From contig OX328123.1 of NCBI GenBank assembly GCA_946811695.1, positions 32,891,373 to 32,955,372 of the forward strand: a DNA stretch of 64,000 nt. Direction: 5' to 3'. This document shows positions 42,682-55,357 of this stretch, one piece after another (position 1 is the stretch's first letter; the number at the start of each line of letters is the position of its first letter). A model generated the notes under the pieces. That model was given only the letters and a program-made list of their open reading frames with translations. It was not told where the DNA came from and did no database searches. The stretch comes from Gonocerus acuteangulatus (taxonomy: Eukaryota > Arthropoda > Insecta > Hemiptera > Coreidae). Made by a program: the position numbers and the translations under genes.

Positions 42682-44081
42682 CCCGCTTATCTTCCAAAAT
42701 AATTATTCTATCGAATTGGTAGTGGTCTCATCCCCGATACCGACGTCAGAACGATTAAAGTACCGACATGTTTTTACCCAAAATCTGTGAATCATTCATT
42801 ATTTAATATTGCAAGGCCAGGTGTATTAATGTAGTCACTTTTCTAATTTTTATTATATTATTTTACTTTATTTAACGATTCTCTACGTCAGGGGGGAATA
42901 GCATATAGTATATTTAAGTGCTGTTCATTAAAACATTTTTTTTTCATTGATTATTGTTCACTTTTGTGCTCCTTCTGCATTAAGTGTAAGATATACGTGT
43001 ATTAAAAGTTAAAAAAATCTAATAAAATATGGATATTAAACAAAGTCAAAACAAGAAGAAGTCAAAAACTAAAATTTTTAGAAACATTGTGCTGGATAAA
43101 ATGAAAATTGCTTTTATACCTACTATTGTCCCACTATCAGCTTTGCATCGTACATAAAATAACTATATATTTTTTAAGAGGATTCTTGGGAAAACATACA
43201 TATGGACTTGTTTTGTTTAGGGGGGGAGAAATCTCAGTTAAATGAAACATGGAATAATTTAATCGTCAAACAAGATTATTTATTATATAATCCAGACAAA
43301 TTTCAAATCATTTTTGAATGATAAAAATTCTGCAAATAGCAGACAGGTCCAGGATGTTGGTGGAAAGGCGTTGGACTTGTCTTATTTTTGTAAAATCGCT
43401 AATACTTCATTCTCATGCATAGTGTGACCTATCTGATTTTTGCACAGCAATAATATCAATATGTAGAGCCGACTTTGGAGAGGAAGAAGATGCATTTATC
43501 TCAAAACATCAATTTCTAGACTTGTCTGGTTATTTTAATGAATCCTTCAATTCTATTATAATACAAACATTGTAAAAATAAAAAAAAAAAAGTAAAAATT
43601 GTATTATATAATTTAAAGATTCCATGAATACATTAAAATAATATATTAATACTTTTCAGCAAGTCAAACCGTTTTAAGAACTACTTCTAGTACATCCACG
43701 TAATAAATTGGGCATGCTTATTGTCAGGAAACTAATGATTCAGTCAGGTCAAACATTTTCTAAAATTCTCAATTTTATACATTATACAACCAGATGAATT
43801 AGCTCTGAAATTGTTGTTTTTCTTGATATTTAAATGATTTTGGACCTGACTACTGGATGTTATTGATTTTGGTCGATGCTCCCTAGGGCGACCTATTGTA
43901 ATCTTAATAGTGCTTGTGATAAGCACATGTCCGGGAATGCGTGATGCGAACATGTGATAGAGTATATTAACAAATATTACATGAAGTAGGTTATGCCAGT
44001 AAACCATCAGCCAAGTGGGTGTTCCTTTACACTTGGTCCTGCTCTAGACAAGAGCTGTTTATTATCGTACCTTCTAAGTAG
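42678..44081. other. No recognised feature
   Basis: AT-rich. No exon, repeat relationship or RNA gene is recognised. Confidence 0.4.
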
Positions 44082-44163
44082 ATTTGTATGTTATACTGAA
44101 GTTCTCTTCAGTATAACATACAAATTCAGATTCACAGATGTTCAGGAAAGAACATCTGTGAAT
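44082..44163. repeat. Two adjacent perfect hairpins
   Basis: Hairpin 1 (44082-44125) has a 20-bp perfect stem and a 4-nt loop. Hairpin 2 (44130-44163) has a 14-bp perfect stem and a 6-nt loop. The arrangement is like the palindrome pair at 40679-40818. Confidence 0.9.
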
Positions 44164-45093
44164 AGGTGATGGCACAAACTCTGATATTTTGAAGTGCACC
44201 GCCAGGTTCTTGGCGGGTATTCCAGTTCTCGCATCTACTTGTAAATGAACTTATAATATCCAAATAACACTGGTCTTCAAAATTGAACTTTTTTATTTGC
44301 CCCAAGAGATCTTTATACCATTTCTTGTAAATCTCGATGCCCACGTTCTTGAGGAGCCACCCGTTTGTCTGCATTACCCTCCAATTCCAAACAGGAAAAA
44401 CGAAGAAACGCGTTTTCATCGAATTTTGGTTAAAAACGGAGTCCCTATTTATTTAATTAAAAAAAGTAAATGCAAATTGTTGGGTTTATCCTCTTTAAAA
44501 CAGTTCCATGCCCATTAAAATTCGATGAGAATATCCAGAGATATACGACTTCAAAAGCAATAACTTGTCAGAAAATCGTTATAAATTTTCAATGTAATGT
44601 TGCCTCACGGCCGAAGTAAACATTTTAATAGCTCTAAAAAATATATCAACAACACAACGACCAACACTTATTTTTACATCCCTAGACAGTATTGACAAAC
44701 AATTTACCTGAACGACCCTTACCGACAAAAACAACAAACCTGACCTGAGGCTGGGGAGTAGAAGGAGCAAAGACCTTAGTGAATCAGTGAGGGGGGGGGG
44801 GGGTTCTGCGAAATTATAGTTACATAGCGAAGTATAAATAATGGCAAATTCCTAATGGACAGATTTAGTTTATTTTTACTAAACATATTTTGCCCACTGG
44901 GGACGAAGTAAGACAAGTTTCGTTGTCATACAACGAACAATTCGTCCGTAAGTAGGTAGTATAGACGAGGTTATGAAAAATGAATAATCTCAGTTCCTCG
45001 GTAATTGCTAAATCGGGTCTAGCCCAAGATCCGGAATGTATCTCAATGTAGTAACAAATAGTTTATGTTGAATACATTAGTTTATATAAACAA
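44164..45093. other. No supported gene
   Basis: A minus-strand frame at 44132-44419 looks mildly protein-like but has no family I know and includes the hairpin. A G run lies at 44791. Confidence 0.35.
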
Positions 45094-45638
45094 CTAGCTG
45101 TTACCCGGCGTGCCATGCTACACCTACTTTCTACATATAGAAAAGCCTAAATAAATTAGAAACCAAATAAGTTTTATTAAAATCTAATAACACGAATCTG
45201 CAACTGTTTCGAACCTGTGACCTCCCAACTCTGAGTCCTAGACGACTTTGACATAACCTATAACACCCCCCATATCAAGACATACATGTATGCCAAGTTT
45301 GGTAAAAATCGGTCTAACGGTGTGGATTTTTATAAAAAGAAACAACAACATACAGACAGCAGCTGGTAGACGTTTTTGACCTGGCTTATGACAAACCCCT
45401 GATCAATACCAACCTGTGTGCCCAGTTTGATCAAAATCCGTCAAACGGTGTGGGTTTGTATAAAGAACAAACATACAGACAGACAGCTGGTAGATTTTTT
45501 TGACCTAGCCTAGGAGATTTCTCGTATCAAGACCTACCATTATTTCAAGTTTGGTCAAAAACGGTCAAACGGTGTGGATTTGTATAAGGAACAAACAAAC
45601 AGAAAAACAGACAGACACGTGATTTTTATATATATAGA
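45094..45638 (-). mobile_element. Helitron, non-autonomous, with tandem internal blocks
   Basis: On the minus strand it begins TCTATATATATAAAAATCAC at 45638 and ends GCACGCCGGGTAACAGCTAG at 45094. Flanks are A before and T after. It contains three diverged tandem blocks with CAAATCCACACCGTTTGACC and CAGACAGCTGG. Same family as 33049-33339 but 545 bp long. No protein is encoded. Confidence 0.9.
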
Positions 45639-45787
45639 TTTAGGCATGAAACTAGTGCGGCAATAAAATATTGTACATTGTAGTACGTTAATTATAATTT
45701 TATTGTATTTCCTTCCAAGCATTTCCTGGCTAGTTAGTTATTTTTATAGATGTAAAAAATTGTATTCATGTTAAATACACACACATA

Positions 45788-45988
45788 TTTTTTATTTCTT
45801 TTTTTGTTATTTTATTTTTATTATACTGCGCATCGTCAACTCGGCCATTAGCGCCGACATCCATGGTGCAGCGAGGAATTTTCTCAACGAGCCGTGTGAT
45901 GAGAAAATTCCTGCCGCCAGTGGGATTCGAACCCACCATCTCCCGCATGAGAATCTAAGGCGCTAGCCACTAGACCACGGGGAGACCC
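45788..45988 (-). mobile_element. SINE-1 copy
   Basis: On the minus strand: CCCGTGGTCTAGTGGCTAGC (A box), GGTGGGTTCGAATCCCACTG (B box), GTCGGCGCTAATGGCCGAGT (hairpin core), then an A-rich tail of mixed AAAAT units. Best preserved after the copy at 8032. Confidence 0.85.
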
Positions 45989-45989
45989 T

Positions 45990-46002
45990 CACACACACAC
46001 AT

Positions 46003-46061
<59 letters not shown>
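45990..46061. repeat. (AC)n(AT)n compound microsatellite
   Basis: AC run followed by AT run, directly next to the SINE-1 head. Confidence 0.95.
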
Positions 46062-46064
<3 letters not shown>

Positions 46065-46084
46065 GCATTAATTTTTCTAAAAGA

Positions 46085-46405
46085 TGATCCAATATATCTG
46101 TACCCTGAAACAAAAAGGGTCAATGTACAAACCACTGAAATTTGAGTGAGCTACATGAGGGCGCCATAAACATTAATTGGGCCAATATCTTCCCATTGTT
46201 AGTTGTTGAAGAAAAGAATATTTCCTTTAACTTTGGGCCTTTCAAAAATTATGTTTATCCCACCCTGATGTCACTCGTGCAGTTCACTCAAATTTCAGAG
46301 GATGTCGCTATAGTTGCGAAAAGCTCATAATATAAAAAATAAAAAAAATTTCAGAGGTTTGGACATTAGCCCTGTTTCTCCGGGGTACAGATATATTGGA
46401 TAATC
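46085..46405. mobile_element. MITE with about 50-bp inverted termini
   Basis: ATCCAATATATCTGTACCCT at the left is inverted at GGGGTACAGATATATTGGAT on the right. The match continues through CTGAAATTT. The interior is 200 bp without a transposase. Confidence 0.75.
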
Positions 46406-46854
46406 TATGTTATCTCAATATTAGTTTTTTGGTCAAGTTATCGAATATGCAAATCGGAGCAAACTAGAGAACGAACATATTCTATCCATTGATGAAATGA
46501 TGTATTGAAAAATATTCTTAATCGTTACTTTATTTAAGGCATTAAAGGTTATTCTAAAGGGGTTAGAGTTATGACAATTTGGGACAACCCGTATCGTCCA
46601 CAGTCCAAGAGTCTCGAATCTGAAATACGAGATTTTGCATATTCGATAGTTTGACATGGTAGGGACGATATCTACAGATCTCTTTCCTCCAAATCTACAG
46701 ACCTAGTCAGACAGAACATGCAAATCCATTCTTACTAAGAGACACATCCGGAAGCAGGCATCACTAGTCTGCTGTGTCCTGACAGAAATCTATTCTGAAC
46801 CGGAAGTACTGCGTCCCTGCCAGTTCTCTATCTATTCCATTCAGGGTCTTTATT
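46406..46854. other. No recognised feature
   Basis: Unique sequence with no gene seen. Confidence 0.4.
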
Positions 46855-46892
46855 CGAAGACCACATCCAGTTACTTTTGAAGTAGCAATAGT
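46855..46892. repeat. Left member of an inverted pair bracketing rep-A copy 2
   Basis: GACCACATCCAGTTACTTTT plus GAAGTAGCA is found inverted at 48753-48784. The pair encloses rep-A copy 2 and an FB-1 fragment. Confidence 0.7.
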
Positions 46893-47027
46893 GACTTATA
46901 ACAGTTACTTGTACTCGCTGATTAGCTTATAGGTTCTTTGCTGGTTATCTATTACTACTTGACTCGTTATCTACGGTTATAATCCATATTGGATAATGGC
47001 AAGCAATATTTATTAATAAAAGTCCGA

Positions 47028-48191
47028 CTCGCAGGAACTGCATCATCTTAGCGCGGGCCCTGTTCATATCCCTATTGTCATTTGAAAAGTTTAGAATAGA
47101 AACAGATAATATTTTCCTCCTTTGTTCAAAGGGCTTTATGAATTTACCTGGTCGGGTCCACCAGACCCTTGAATCCTCTTCTACCGATACTTCATTTCAT
47201 ACGTTTCAATGAATTGGAAAATATCAAAATTTTTCACATATTCCTGTGTTCTTTTACTATAGTAATAATTCTACAAATAAAATCAATTAAAAAATAAAAT
47301 AAAAAAACCGACAGCATGAAGGCAATTGAAAATATTCAAAAGACGTCATCGAAACTCTTTCTCTTGGTTTATTTCTAACAATGAATTGTTTTTCTTATTT
47401 TACCTAATCTGTTTTATTGTTAAATACATTATCCAACTATAAGCAATTGCCGTTCGAATAAACGAAATCAATTACTTCATAGTTTAAGCACTTATTTCTC
47501 CGATTGACATCACCTAATCAAAAATTGTTTCAGAATCTTTTTTGTAGATAATTTATAAAGCTTTCAAATAATTTCTGTCCACATATCACGATTTCCCAAT
47601 CGATATTAATGAAATTATACGAAGTTCCCAAAACTTTTCATGTCTGTTCATAAAATATTTTATTCTAACCCTTCCTTAACTCCAAACGTAACCAAAAGTT
47701 TAACATGTTAGTTTTGATGAAATTCAAACATGCAAAAAATGTTTCAACTGAATCCCAAACCAAAAACTTGATTTAATAACTTTTTTTCCGATTTTCTCAG
47801 AAACAGTTAAAGCTATCGCCTTAAAAATGGTTTCATTCGTTTTACTAGCCCAAGAAGCCTATAAAACGAGTACTTACTAGCATATGAACTCAAAAACGTA
47901 AGCGTTACGATTTTTTTGCGCGAATTTCGCCCCAAACGCCATCTTCCAGTGGGCGGATTTTGCTGGTTAACGAACTTGACCTTTCAAATTGGACGAAAGA
48001 TTTTTGTACCAAATTTAATCAAAATCGGACCATTAGGGACGCGAAAAGACAAATATATATATATAACCACCGTTATTTTCGGTCTCAAGGGGTTCTGAAA
48101 CGCGAAATTTTTTAGTCGGCACTTCCGGATTGTTTCATGAGATCAACCTTATAAGCGAGGTTCCTCCCTATGCAGGGAGGGAGGAACCGCG
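47028..48191 (+). repeat. rep-A copy 2 (uninterrupted)
   Basis: It runs from TCCGACTCGCAGGAACTGCA to the GC hairpin GGTTCCTCCCT...AGGGAGGAACC and GCGC. It is collinear with copy 1 but lacks the LINE and SINE, so it supplies both empty sites. No open frame of note. Confidence 0.85.
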
Positions 48192-48199
48192 CAAGAAAG

Positions 48200-48540
48200 G
48201 TTAATATGATCAAAATCAATTCTCTCAACTACGAAAAAAGTTATTAAGCATTAAAGTTAACTGTTTTGCAGGTTATGAAGGATAACATTAACAATGATAT
48301 TTGTAAACACACATGTTTTATTCCTCTTTTCTCTCTCTCTTTTTGGATATTTTACATTTATTTAGCACTATGGGTATACGTACTATGCGTTTCCGCTCGC
48401 TTCGCTCGCTCAAGAGGATATCATAACTCTAGTCAATCCAACTCGCTAAAATTAATAGAATTCTATTAATTTTAGCGACTCTAGTCAAACCAACTCGCTA
48501 AAATTAATAGAATTCTATTAATTTTTGCGAGTAAGAAACC
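48200..48540. repeat. FB-1 related fragment with two palindromes
   Basis: It shares GTTATTAAGCA..TAAAGTT.ACTG, CTATGCGTTTCCGCTCGC and CAATCCAACTCGCTAAAATT with FB-1. It ends with a perfect 36-bp palindrome (48443-48478) and a near-copy 40-bp palindrome with one mismatch (48493-48532), both centred on GAATTC. Confidence 0.8.
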
Positions 48541-48752
48541 GATCGCTTTTTCTTTGTCAGGAACATCGCGAATTAATTGTAAAGACCCATTTTTCTTACT
48601 AACATAAACAGAGCTTTTTCACAAACAAAAGCTAATTCGCGAAGGTTACTTTTCTCCCAGCAAGAACCAATACAATTGCTCATCGGAATCGTCCAATAGG
48701 AAGGCAAAGGAGTTATGCGCATGCGCTAAATCACTGTTAAAATCTCTACTGC

Positions 48753-48784
48753 TACTTCAAAAGTAACTGGATGTGGTCTTCACA
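48753..48784. repeat. Right member of the inverted pair
   Basis: Inverted match to 46855-46892. Confidence 0.7.
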
Positions 48785-49029
48785 AAAAGACGCTCCATTC
48801 ATTGCCTTTGTCTCGTTCTGCTTTTGATTATTTCTTTCTTGTAAAAATATGTGTTTTGTGCAGGTGCGAAGAAAGGATGGAACATTGATATGAAGTAGTC
48901 TATCGCACTCGGAGAGGAAGGAAATGAACTTCCGTACACAAATGAAAGATCAATAAACTGATTCCAATGTGCAGTTATAGAGCATGTTGAGAGATATGCA
49001 GCTCCTTCAGGAAAGAGTTTTAAATCTTA

Positions 49030-50062
49030 AAAGTCCGACTCGCAGGAACTGCATCATCTTAGCGCGGCTCCGTTCTTATCCCTAGTCTAATTTGGAAAGA
49101 TTAAAGTAGAATCAGTTATTATATTGGTTCCACCAGTCTTGAAAGGTCTTGATTTACGATCTTACCGGGATAGGTCGGCTAACCCATAAGCAAGAAAGTC
49201 GGCCAGAAAGGCCCCCGCTCAGAGGCATTTGGAAAGCCTTGGGATCTCTCTCTTTGAAAACTACATTTTTAACAATAAATTGATCTTCTTATTTTACTTA
49301 ATCTGTTTTTTTTTGTCAAATACATTATCCGACTATAAGCAATTAAAAAATAACAAGGAATAAAACAAAAAGAACCGTTCGAATAAACGAAATCAAATAC
49401 TTCAAAGTTTAAGTACTTATTTCTCCGATTGACATCGCTTATTCAAAACTTTCTTCAAAACCTTTTTTTTAGACCATTTAGTAAGCTTTCGAATGGTAGT
49501 CTTTCGCTTCCCAAGATTTTTAACCGTTTTCGAGATATTAATGAAAGTATACGAAGTTCCCAAAACTTTTCATTATTTCTAGCAACAGAAAATTGGTCTC
49601 ATTTTACATATCCTGTTTTACACACAAATACATTTTCCTAACATAAGAAATTACAAAAATAAAAATCAATAAAAAACTAAGGGAAAGAGACAAAAATTAC
49701 GAAAAGAACGACAAAAAACCGTTCATAAGAGCTAAACAGACGTATTTGAAGTTTTAAGCACTTATTTCTTCGATCGACATCACCTAATCAAAAAATTGTT
49801 TCAGAATCTTTTTTGTAGAGAATTTAGAAAGCTTTCAAATAGTTTCTATCCACTTATCAAAATTTCCCAACAGCGTTCGAGATATTAATGAAAGTAAACG
49901 AAGTTCCCAAAACTTTTCATGTTTATTCATAAAATGTTTTATTCTAACCCTTCCTTAACTCCAAACTTAACCAAAAGTTTAACGTGTTAGTTTTGATGAA
50001 ATTCAAACATGCAAAAAATGTTTCAACTGAATCCCATGATTGTAAGTACCAAAACCAAACTA
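49030..50062 (+). repeat. rep-A copy 3, rearranged
   Basis: It starts TCCGACTCGCAGGAACTGCA and follows rep-A order. The block ACTTATTTCTCCGATTGACATC recurs (49419 and 49760), as does the block ending CCAAAACTTTTCAT (49570 and 49905). The far end is missing. Confidence 0.75.
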
Positions 50063-50400
50063 GGCTTTGTATTTGTGTCGGTAAATACCTGGGGTATATT
50101 TACAACTCTTGAGGATTAACTCCTAGCAGGTACATGTTTCTGTGGACCTTTTGTTCCTACAGGCAGAGAAAGGACTCTCTATTCCCTCATAGTATCTAAC
50201 CTGTGTGAAGTTGAATATTGTTTCTAATTATACGTATCCTGTTTTATTGACAAATACATTTGACTACAATTACAAACACTAGGGAACATGCCAAAGAACT
50301 CGGAGTAGGAGCCTCGACAGTTTCAAGACATTTGAAGGAAATCGGCAAATCCAAAACTGACATTTCATACGGTACAGCCTGATATATTTCCAGCAATGAA
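50063..50400. other. No gene; unique sequence between rep-A copies
   Basis: It includes a short minus-strand frame without a known domain. Confidence 0.4.
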
Positions 50401-50912
50401 TTGTTTTTTGGAAATTGAAAATATTCAAAAGACGTCATCGAATCTCTTTCTCTTGGCAAGCTATATTTCTAACAATGAATTGTTTTTCTTATTTTACTTA
50501 AACTGTTTTATTGTTAAATACATTATCCAACTATAAGCAATTAAAAAATAACAAGAAATAAAAACAGACAAAAAAAAACCGTTCGAATAACCGAAATCAA
50601 TTTACTTTAAAGTTTTACGCACTTATTTTCCGATTGACATCGCCTAATCAAAACTTTCTTCAGGATCTTTTTTTTAGAGCATTTAGCAAGCTTTATAATG
50701 GTAAGCTTGCTCCTTAACTCCAAACGTAACCAAAATTTCAACATATTAGTTTTGATGAAATTTGAAAATGCAGAAAATGTTTCAACTGAATCCCATGATT
50801 TTAAGTACCCAAACCAAAAACGTTATTCAACAAATATTTTTCCACTTTTCTCGAAAACGGTTAATGCTATCGCCTTAAAAATGGTTCCATTTGGAAGGGA
50901 GGGAGGAACCGA
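50401..50912 (+). repeat. rep-A copy 4, internally deleted
   Basis: It begins mid-element at ATTGAAAATATTCAAAAGAC. It skips the middle near 50705 and ends at GGGAGGGAGGAACC, part of the terminal hairpin. Confidence 0.7.
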
Positions 50913-52013
50913 GGAACTTACTCTATGGAATGCTGATTCATAAACCTGATTGAAAAAGTATGCAATTAAAAAGTTTTAATTTTAATTTAAACGAGTGATT
51001 TATGGGTAATGCTAATAGGGGAGCTTCAGACCCGGAATTTGCCCTGAAATCGTACATTGAATTTTTCATAGATGATGGTGATATTCATTTTACCTTGAAA
51101 CTGCGAGATAACTAAAGGCGAACCAGAGAAATAAGGCAAAGCGTCGTGTTAACTATATTTTCTTTACTCAGAAAATAGAATAAAAAAAAAAAACTTCGTT
51201 TAGAGCCTTCTCCTCGAATTCAGGAATATAAATATGCTTTAGGTCCACCCGACAAACCTATGCAATGTACTGTATAACATACAGTCTTCTTTTTTGTACA
51301 TGAACACCGCGCAAACGTCAGCGGAAACTTTTTTGTAACTTTTTTCACGTTAGTCATCGCTAAAGCATATTTATGGTAAAAGTCTCCAGATTCGCCCTTT
51401 CTCGTCCAAGGTCCTGATATGCACCTTCCTTGTACAATAACTCATGATTTTATAATATTGACAGCAATGAAAGGAAAATATGGCGTGATGGCTTATGACG
51501 CCGTACAACAACTAGTGTATGTTGAAATAAAATGCTCGAGGGCCATAAATATTTTATCAGACGCAGTTATTTACTACATTACGGCTATAAATGCTAACAA
51601 CAACCCAACATGTTAATGTTAAGTAAACAGTTCAAGGACTCGACATTAATTATTCTTTTTTAATGTCTTCTTTTCTCCAATTAGGGAATATAACTCGCTT
51701 ATGACCTTGACTGGATGGCGAATACGGTAGTGCTGACGAAATCCATCGACGTGACATGACCTGTAGGTCCCGCAAACCCTGGCCTTTCATTCGTGTGGTT
51801 ACGATTTTGCAGTATTAAGCTTTCAGATACATTTGGTACATATAAACATATGGGTTATGATACGTAGGTATTTCGCGTTAGTAATAACACATCACGTCGG
51901 AGGGGGGGGGGGGGGAGTAAACACTAAAAATTAGATAAAATAGTGGACCATTAGATTGCTGATAATCCCGTAATTCAGATACCATAGTCTATTAGGATAA
52001 AATAATATTTGAC
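50913..52013. other. No recognised feature
   Basis: No supported gene. A G run lies at 51902. Confidence 0.4.
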
Positions 52014-52581
52014 ACCTACTTTCTGCCTATGCCACTCATCGTATAAAGATCTACCTATGTACCCAGTTACGTCAAAATCGGTCAAACGGTGTGAATTTGT
52101 ATATATCTGTCAAGTAATTAGTGAAAAAGCCGAGAGAGGCCAGCACCACAGCCTGCGAGTAGATAGCTCTTATCGAAAGCTTAGCTTAGTTAGACAGTGA
52201 CTGTCTATAAAATAAAATTGAAATAAACTTCATTACATGATTATATAATGTTGTAAAGTCATCAATGACATTCAGTTATTCTAATTATTAACAACATAAC
52301 CAAATAAATAGTTAGACATTATTTGAAATGGTTGAAGTAATTCGTGAAGCAGCCAACACAGGTCAGCAACACAGCCTGCAAGTAAGATAGCTCAACAAAA
52401 ATGTTCACCTTTTGACCAAATTTTGAAATTTGACTCTTTTGACCTAGCCTAGGAGAATCCCCGTGACAAGACCTACCTGTGTGCCATGTTTGGTCAAAAT
52501 CGGTCAAACGGTGTAAATTTGTGTAAGCAACAAACAGATTGACAAACAAACAGACGCACAGGTGATTTTTATATATATAGA
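52014..52581 (-). mobile_element. Helitron copy, degenerate
   Basis: On the minus strand it begins TCTATATATATAAAAATCAC at 52581. It contains the block TTTACACCGTTTGACCGATT twice (about 52090 and 52510), separated by duplicated unique sequence. The CTAG end is eroded. Confidence 0.65.
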
Positions 52582-53217
52582 TTTAGGCTTGCAAATGCGA
52601 TAGTTCTCACCTGATTGCTGGTAACAATTTTGAAATAGAAAATTCAAACGCCTCTACCTTGATTACCAAACAAAAATTCACTGCTACAACTAAGGGGTTT
52701 AGAAAGCGTGGAGACATGTTGATATACCAGCGCTTATTCCTTGGAACAAGATGCGCCTTAGAAAACAACATATATTTTTTCGAAAAGGACAAGCAATAGC
52801 CTGGACAAGAGAAATCTCGGAAACATAACATAAGCCTTATAAGGCAAGTTTACTCCAAAGTATTACTAGAACTAGCTTAGTGACCTTTTATCGACGTCTA
52901 GCATGAGGCTGTAAACTAAATGTCTTATGATTAAATCATAAATATTATATTAAATTTTAATATGGACAGCATAAACATACCGGAGGATTATTAAAACCAG
53001 CGCCTTTTTACTGCTTCACGGTGTTTTATGTACTAACAAAACATTTTAAAAGAACTGGTATGTGAAGTTCTTCATAGCAGTAGTTGCATTACTAAGCACA
53101 TTTATCATTTTTCTGAATAATACCCTTAAAATATCCTAAATAAACGTCAAAAGCTTTGGTCTTTAATGTTTGTAATGAACAGTTGAATCAATAATTTATT
53201 TTTATATATTCTAAATT
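52582..53217. other. No recognised feature
   Basis: Unique sequence with no gene seen. Confidence 0.4.
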
Positions 53218-53398
53218 GTTAAGAGTGTTAAGGCACTTAACAGCACTTTACGGCCAAGCGTCGTGGTTTCGATTCCCACTATGGGGTGATAGCTTTTCTT
53301 TAGAATAAAGAAAAGGCATCAGCCCTATCCTGGTTAGAAAAGGGTGGTAACCTATAGATTACCGGTCCTAAAATTCTTATTTAATAATAATGGACGTT
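53218..53398 (+). mobile_element. SINE-2 copy
   Basis: It shows GTGTTAAGGCACTTAACAGC, GTGGTTTCGATTCCCACTAT (B box), AAGAAAAGGCATCAGCCC, GGTGGTAACCTATAG and the tail AATAATAATGGACGTTATTA. The 5' part of the head is truncated. Confidence 0.75.
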
Positions 53399-54654
53399 AT
53401 TAAATAAGGCCCAACTCCTAAAAAGTTTGCATACATTTTCAACACATGTTTCTCTTTAAATACTGTGTTTCGCTGCAATAGTATATCAAACAGATAATTT
53501 CGTTGCAGAGTAAACCCCCCTTCCAGATGGACCGATTTTACTGGTCCACGAACTCGTACAATCGTTCGCTGTGGGAATCCTATGTACCAAGTTAAGTGAC
53601 AAGAGTTATCATGTATCAAGTAGGTAGGATCAATGAAGATTTCAAGAAAAATTTCACATAAATAAGTTCACATTTTCTTGAAGCTTTCAGACACAAAAAA
53701 TTGAGATTGGACTCTAGATTTCCTTTTTCCTTCATCGACTTGCTTTATGAAGGCAACTCTTTTAATATTTGCTTAATTATTTTCTAGACTTGAGGAAGTT
53801 ATTCAACGTAAGTGTCATCGACAAGAATGGCACGTATGTTTTGAGTACAATCCGCAGATATCGAATTTTAGAACGTATTCACCAAAATAAGGCAACATTT
53901 AGACAATTGAAGCGTAAAGAGCAATAAATATCAATATTAGTGGTTGAATTTTGAAAAACCCTATGAACGTAATCAAGTTTCAGAAACCTACGAGCTTTGG
54001 CGAAATCTTATTAGCAATTCTAACTGTGAAGAAAAAAGAATATCACATAAGGCAACATAATATATCTTAGCAGCACCATAATTTATCTAAAACGCCTGAT
54101 AAATAATATAGTCAGAATGCATCCAAGACTACAGGCCGAAATGAAAACATCTGGATGATGTGTTGTTTGGCTATAGATCATCCTACAAACATCCAAGTTG
54201 ACACGTGCATGTTTTTTGCCCTCACATTTTGCCAGATTAGCCCTTTGTATAGGATGAATAGAATCCGGTTCCAGCTGAAGGTTCCCGCGCTTTTCGCAAT
54301 CCTCCAGCTGGAACCAGTCTCTTATTCGCCACTAGTCAGGCAAAAAACATCCAACATCATATACATCTAAATCCTTCATTTTGGGTCTTGAAGGAGCTGA
54401 TATTCATCAAAAGATGCAGCCTCAGAATATCAGCTTCGAAATCTCTTACATACAATTACAATGTTTCTTTGAGCTGAAGGCGAAAAATTATCTCCGTCAA
54501 GGCGATGTTTTTTTTTATCAGTTAGTTTTTTTAAGGTATATTAAATTCTGGCATTTTTTGGTTGATATTGGTAATCGCTTTTGAGAAAAGTGGATTCTAC
54601 GGTTTAATCAGAAAAATATATTCCCTAAAAAAGTGTGAACACTTAAGATTAGAA
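53399..54654. other. No supported gene
   Basis: It contains an 11-bp-stem inverted repeat (GGTTCCAGCTG at 54267, complement at 54305). No known protein family was recognised. Confidence 0.4.
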
Positions 54655-54795
54655 GCTTCCACGTAGTCCTCTGGCTTACGCCATGAATTTTCATGTGCTA
54701 TATGCTGGTTCGATTCCCACCTGCAGACGTTTAATCGTTCCTGGGCAATAGAAAGAATACCTGTTGCACCATGGATGGTGTAGGAAAAAAATTAG
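54655..54795 (+). mobile_element. SINE-1-like copy, degenerate
   Basis: CTGGTTCGATTCCCACCTGC (B box), then TTGCACCATGGATGG and an A run, in SINE-1 order. The A box region is poorly conserved. Confidence 0.5.
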
Positions 54796-55051
54796 GGAGT
54801 AATTAAATATACGTGAAGTGTGAATTGATGTGTCATTGACCTTCCGTTAGTTTCAATAATCCCTAATATAATGTTTATATTCAAGAATCACAGAGGAATG
54901 GCAATGACCTCAGCTAAATATACTTCCTTGTTGAAGGAAGTAGTTGAACCCGGAAGCCGGTTTATCTTCTGTCGTAGTTGCGTAGTTATTTTCAAGGAAC
55001 ATTCAGCATATTCATTTGCTCTCCCGATAAGGCGATATTCCTAGCTAGGTT

Positions 55052-55357
55052 AGGGTGCACCTACATTGGTCCCGACCCGATCCGATCCGATAGCCACCCA
55101 CTGTCGGAAAAAACACATGCATCTCAATGGAGGGTCTCGGCCGTTCAAATTTGTTTGTTTCTTGGTCGATTTCGGGCGACCGACGCAAAATGGTCACTCA
55201 TTTTCACTTCTCTACGAGTTCTTTACTGATGAGCTGTGACTAGATCGGGTCGGATCAGGTCGGGACCAATGTAGGCACTCACGTCGGCCGTTGTCGGCCA
55301 AAAGAAATCGAATTGGACTGGATCAGGAGGCATACGGGTCCAATGTAGGTGCAGCTT
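55052..55357. mobile_element. MITE with GCACCTACATTGG ends
   Basis: AGGGTGCACCTACATTGG at the left is inverted at CCAATGTAGGTGCAGCTT on the right. An inner inverted copy of the end (GGTCGGGACCAATGTAGG) lies at 55258. About 306 bp with no coding capacity. The ends resemble hAT MITEs but no 8-bp duplication was found. Confidence 0.75.

Noticed and set aside
44132..44419. 95-codon minus-strand frame with Trp/Cys content
   Set aside because: It looks mildly protein-like but is not recognised, and its 3' part runs into the snap-back hairpins. Not enough to call a gene.
52600..52720. Upstream start exon of the transporter (donor-like CAG/GTGAGA near 52610 on the minus strand)
   Set aside because: In the required phase the frame meets a stop before any ATG.
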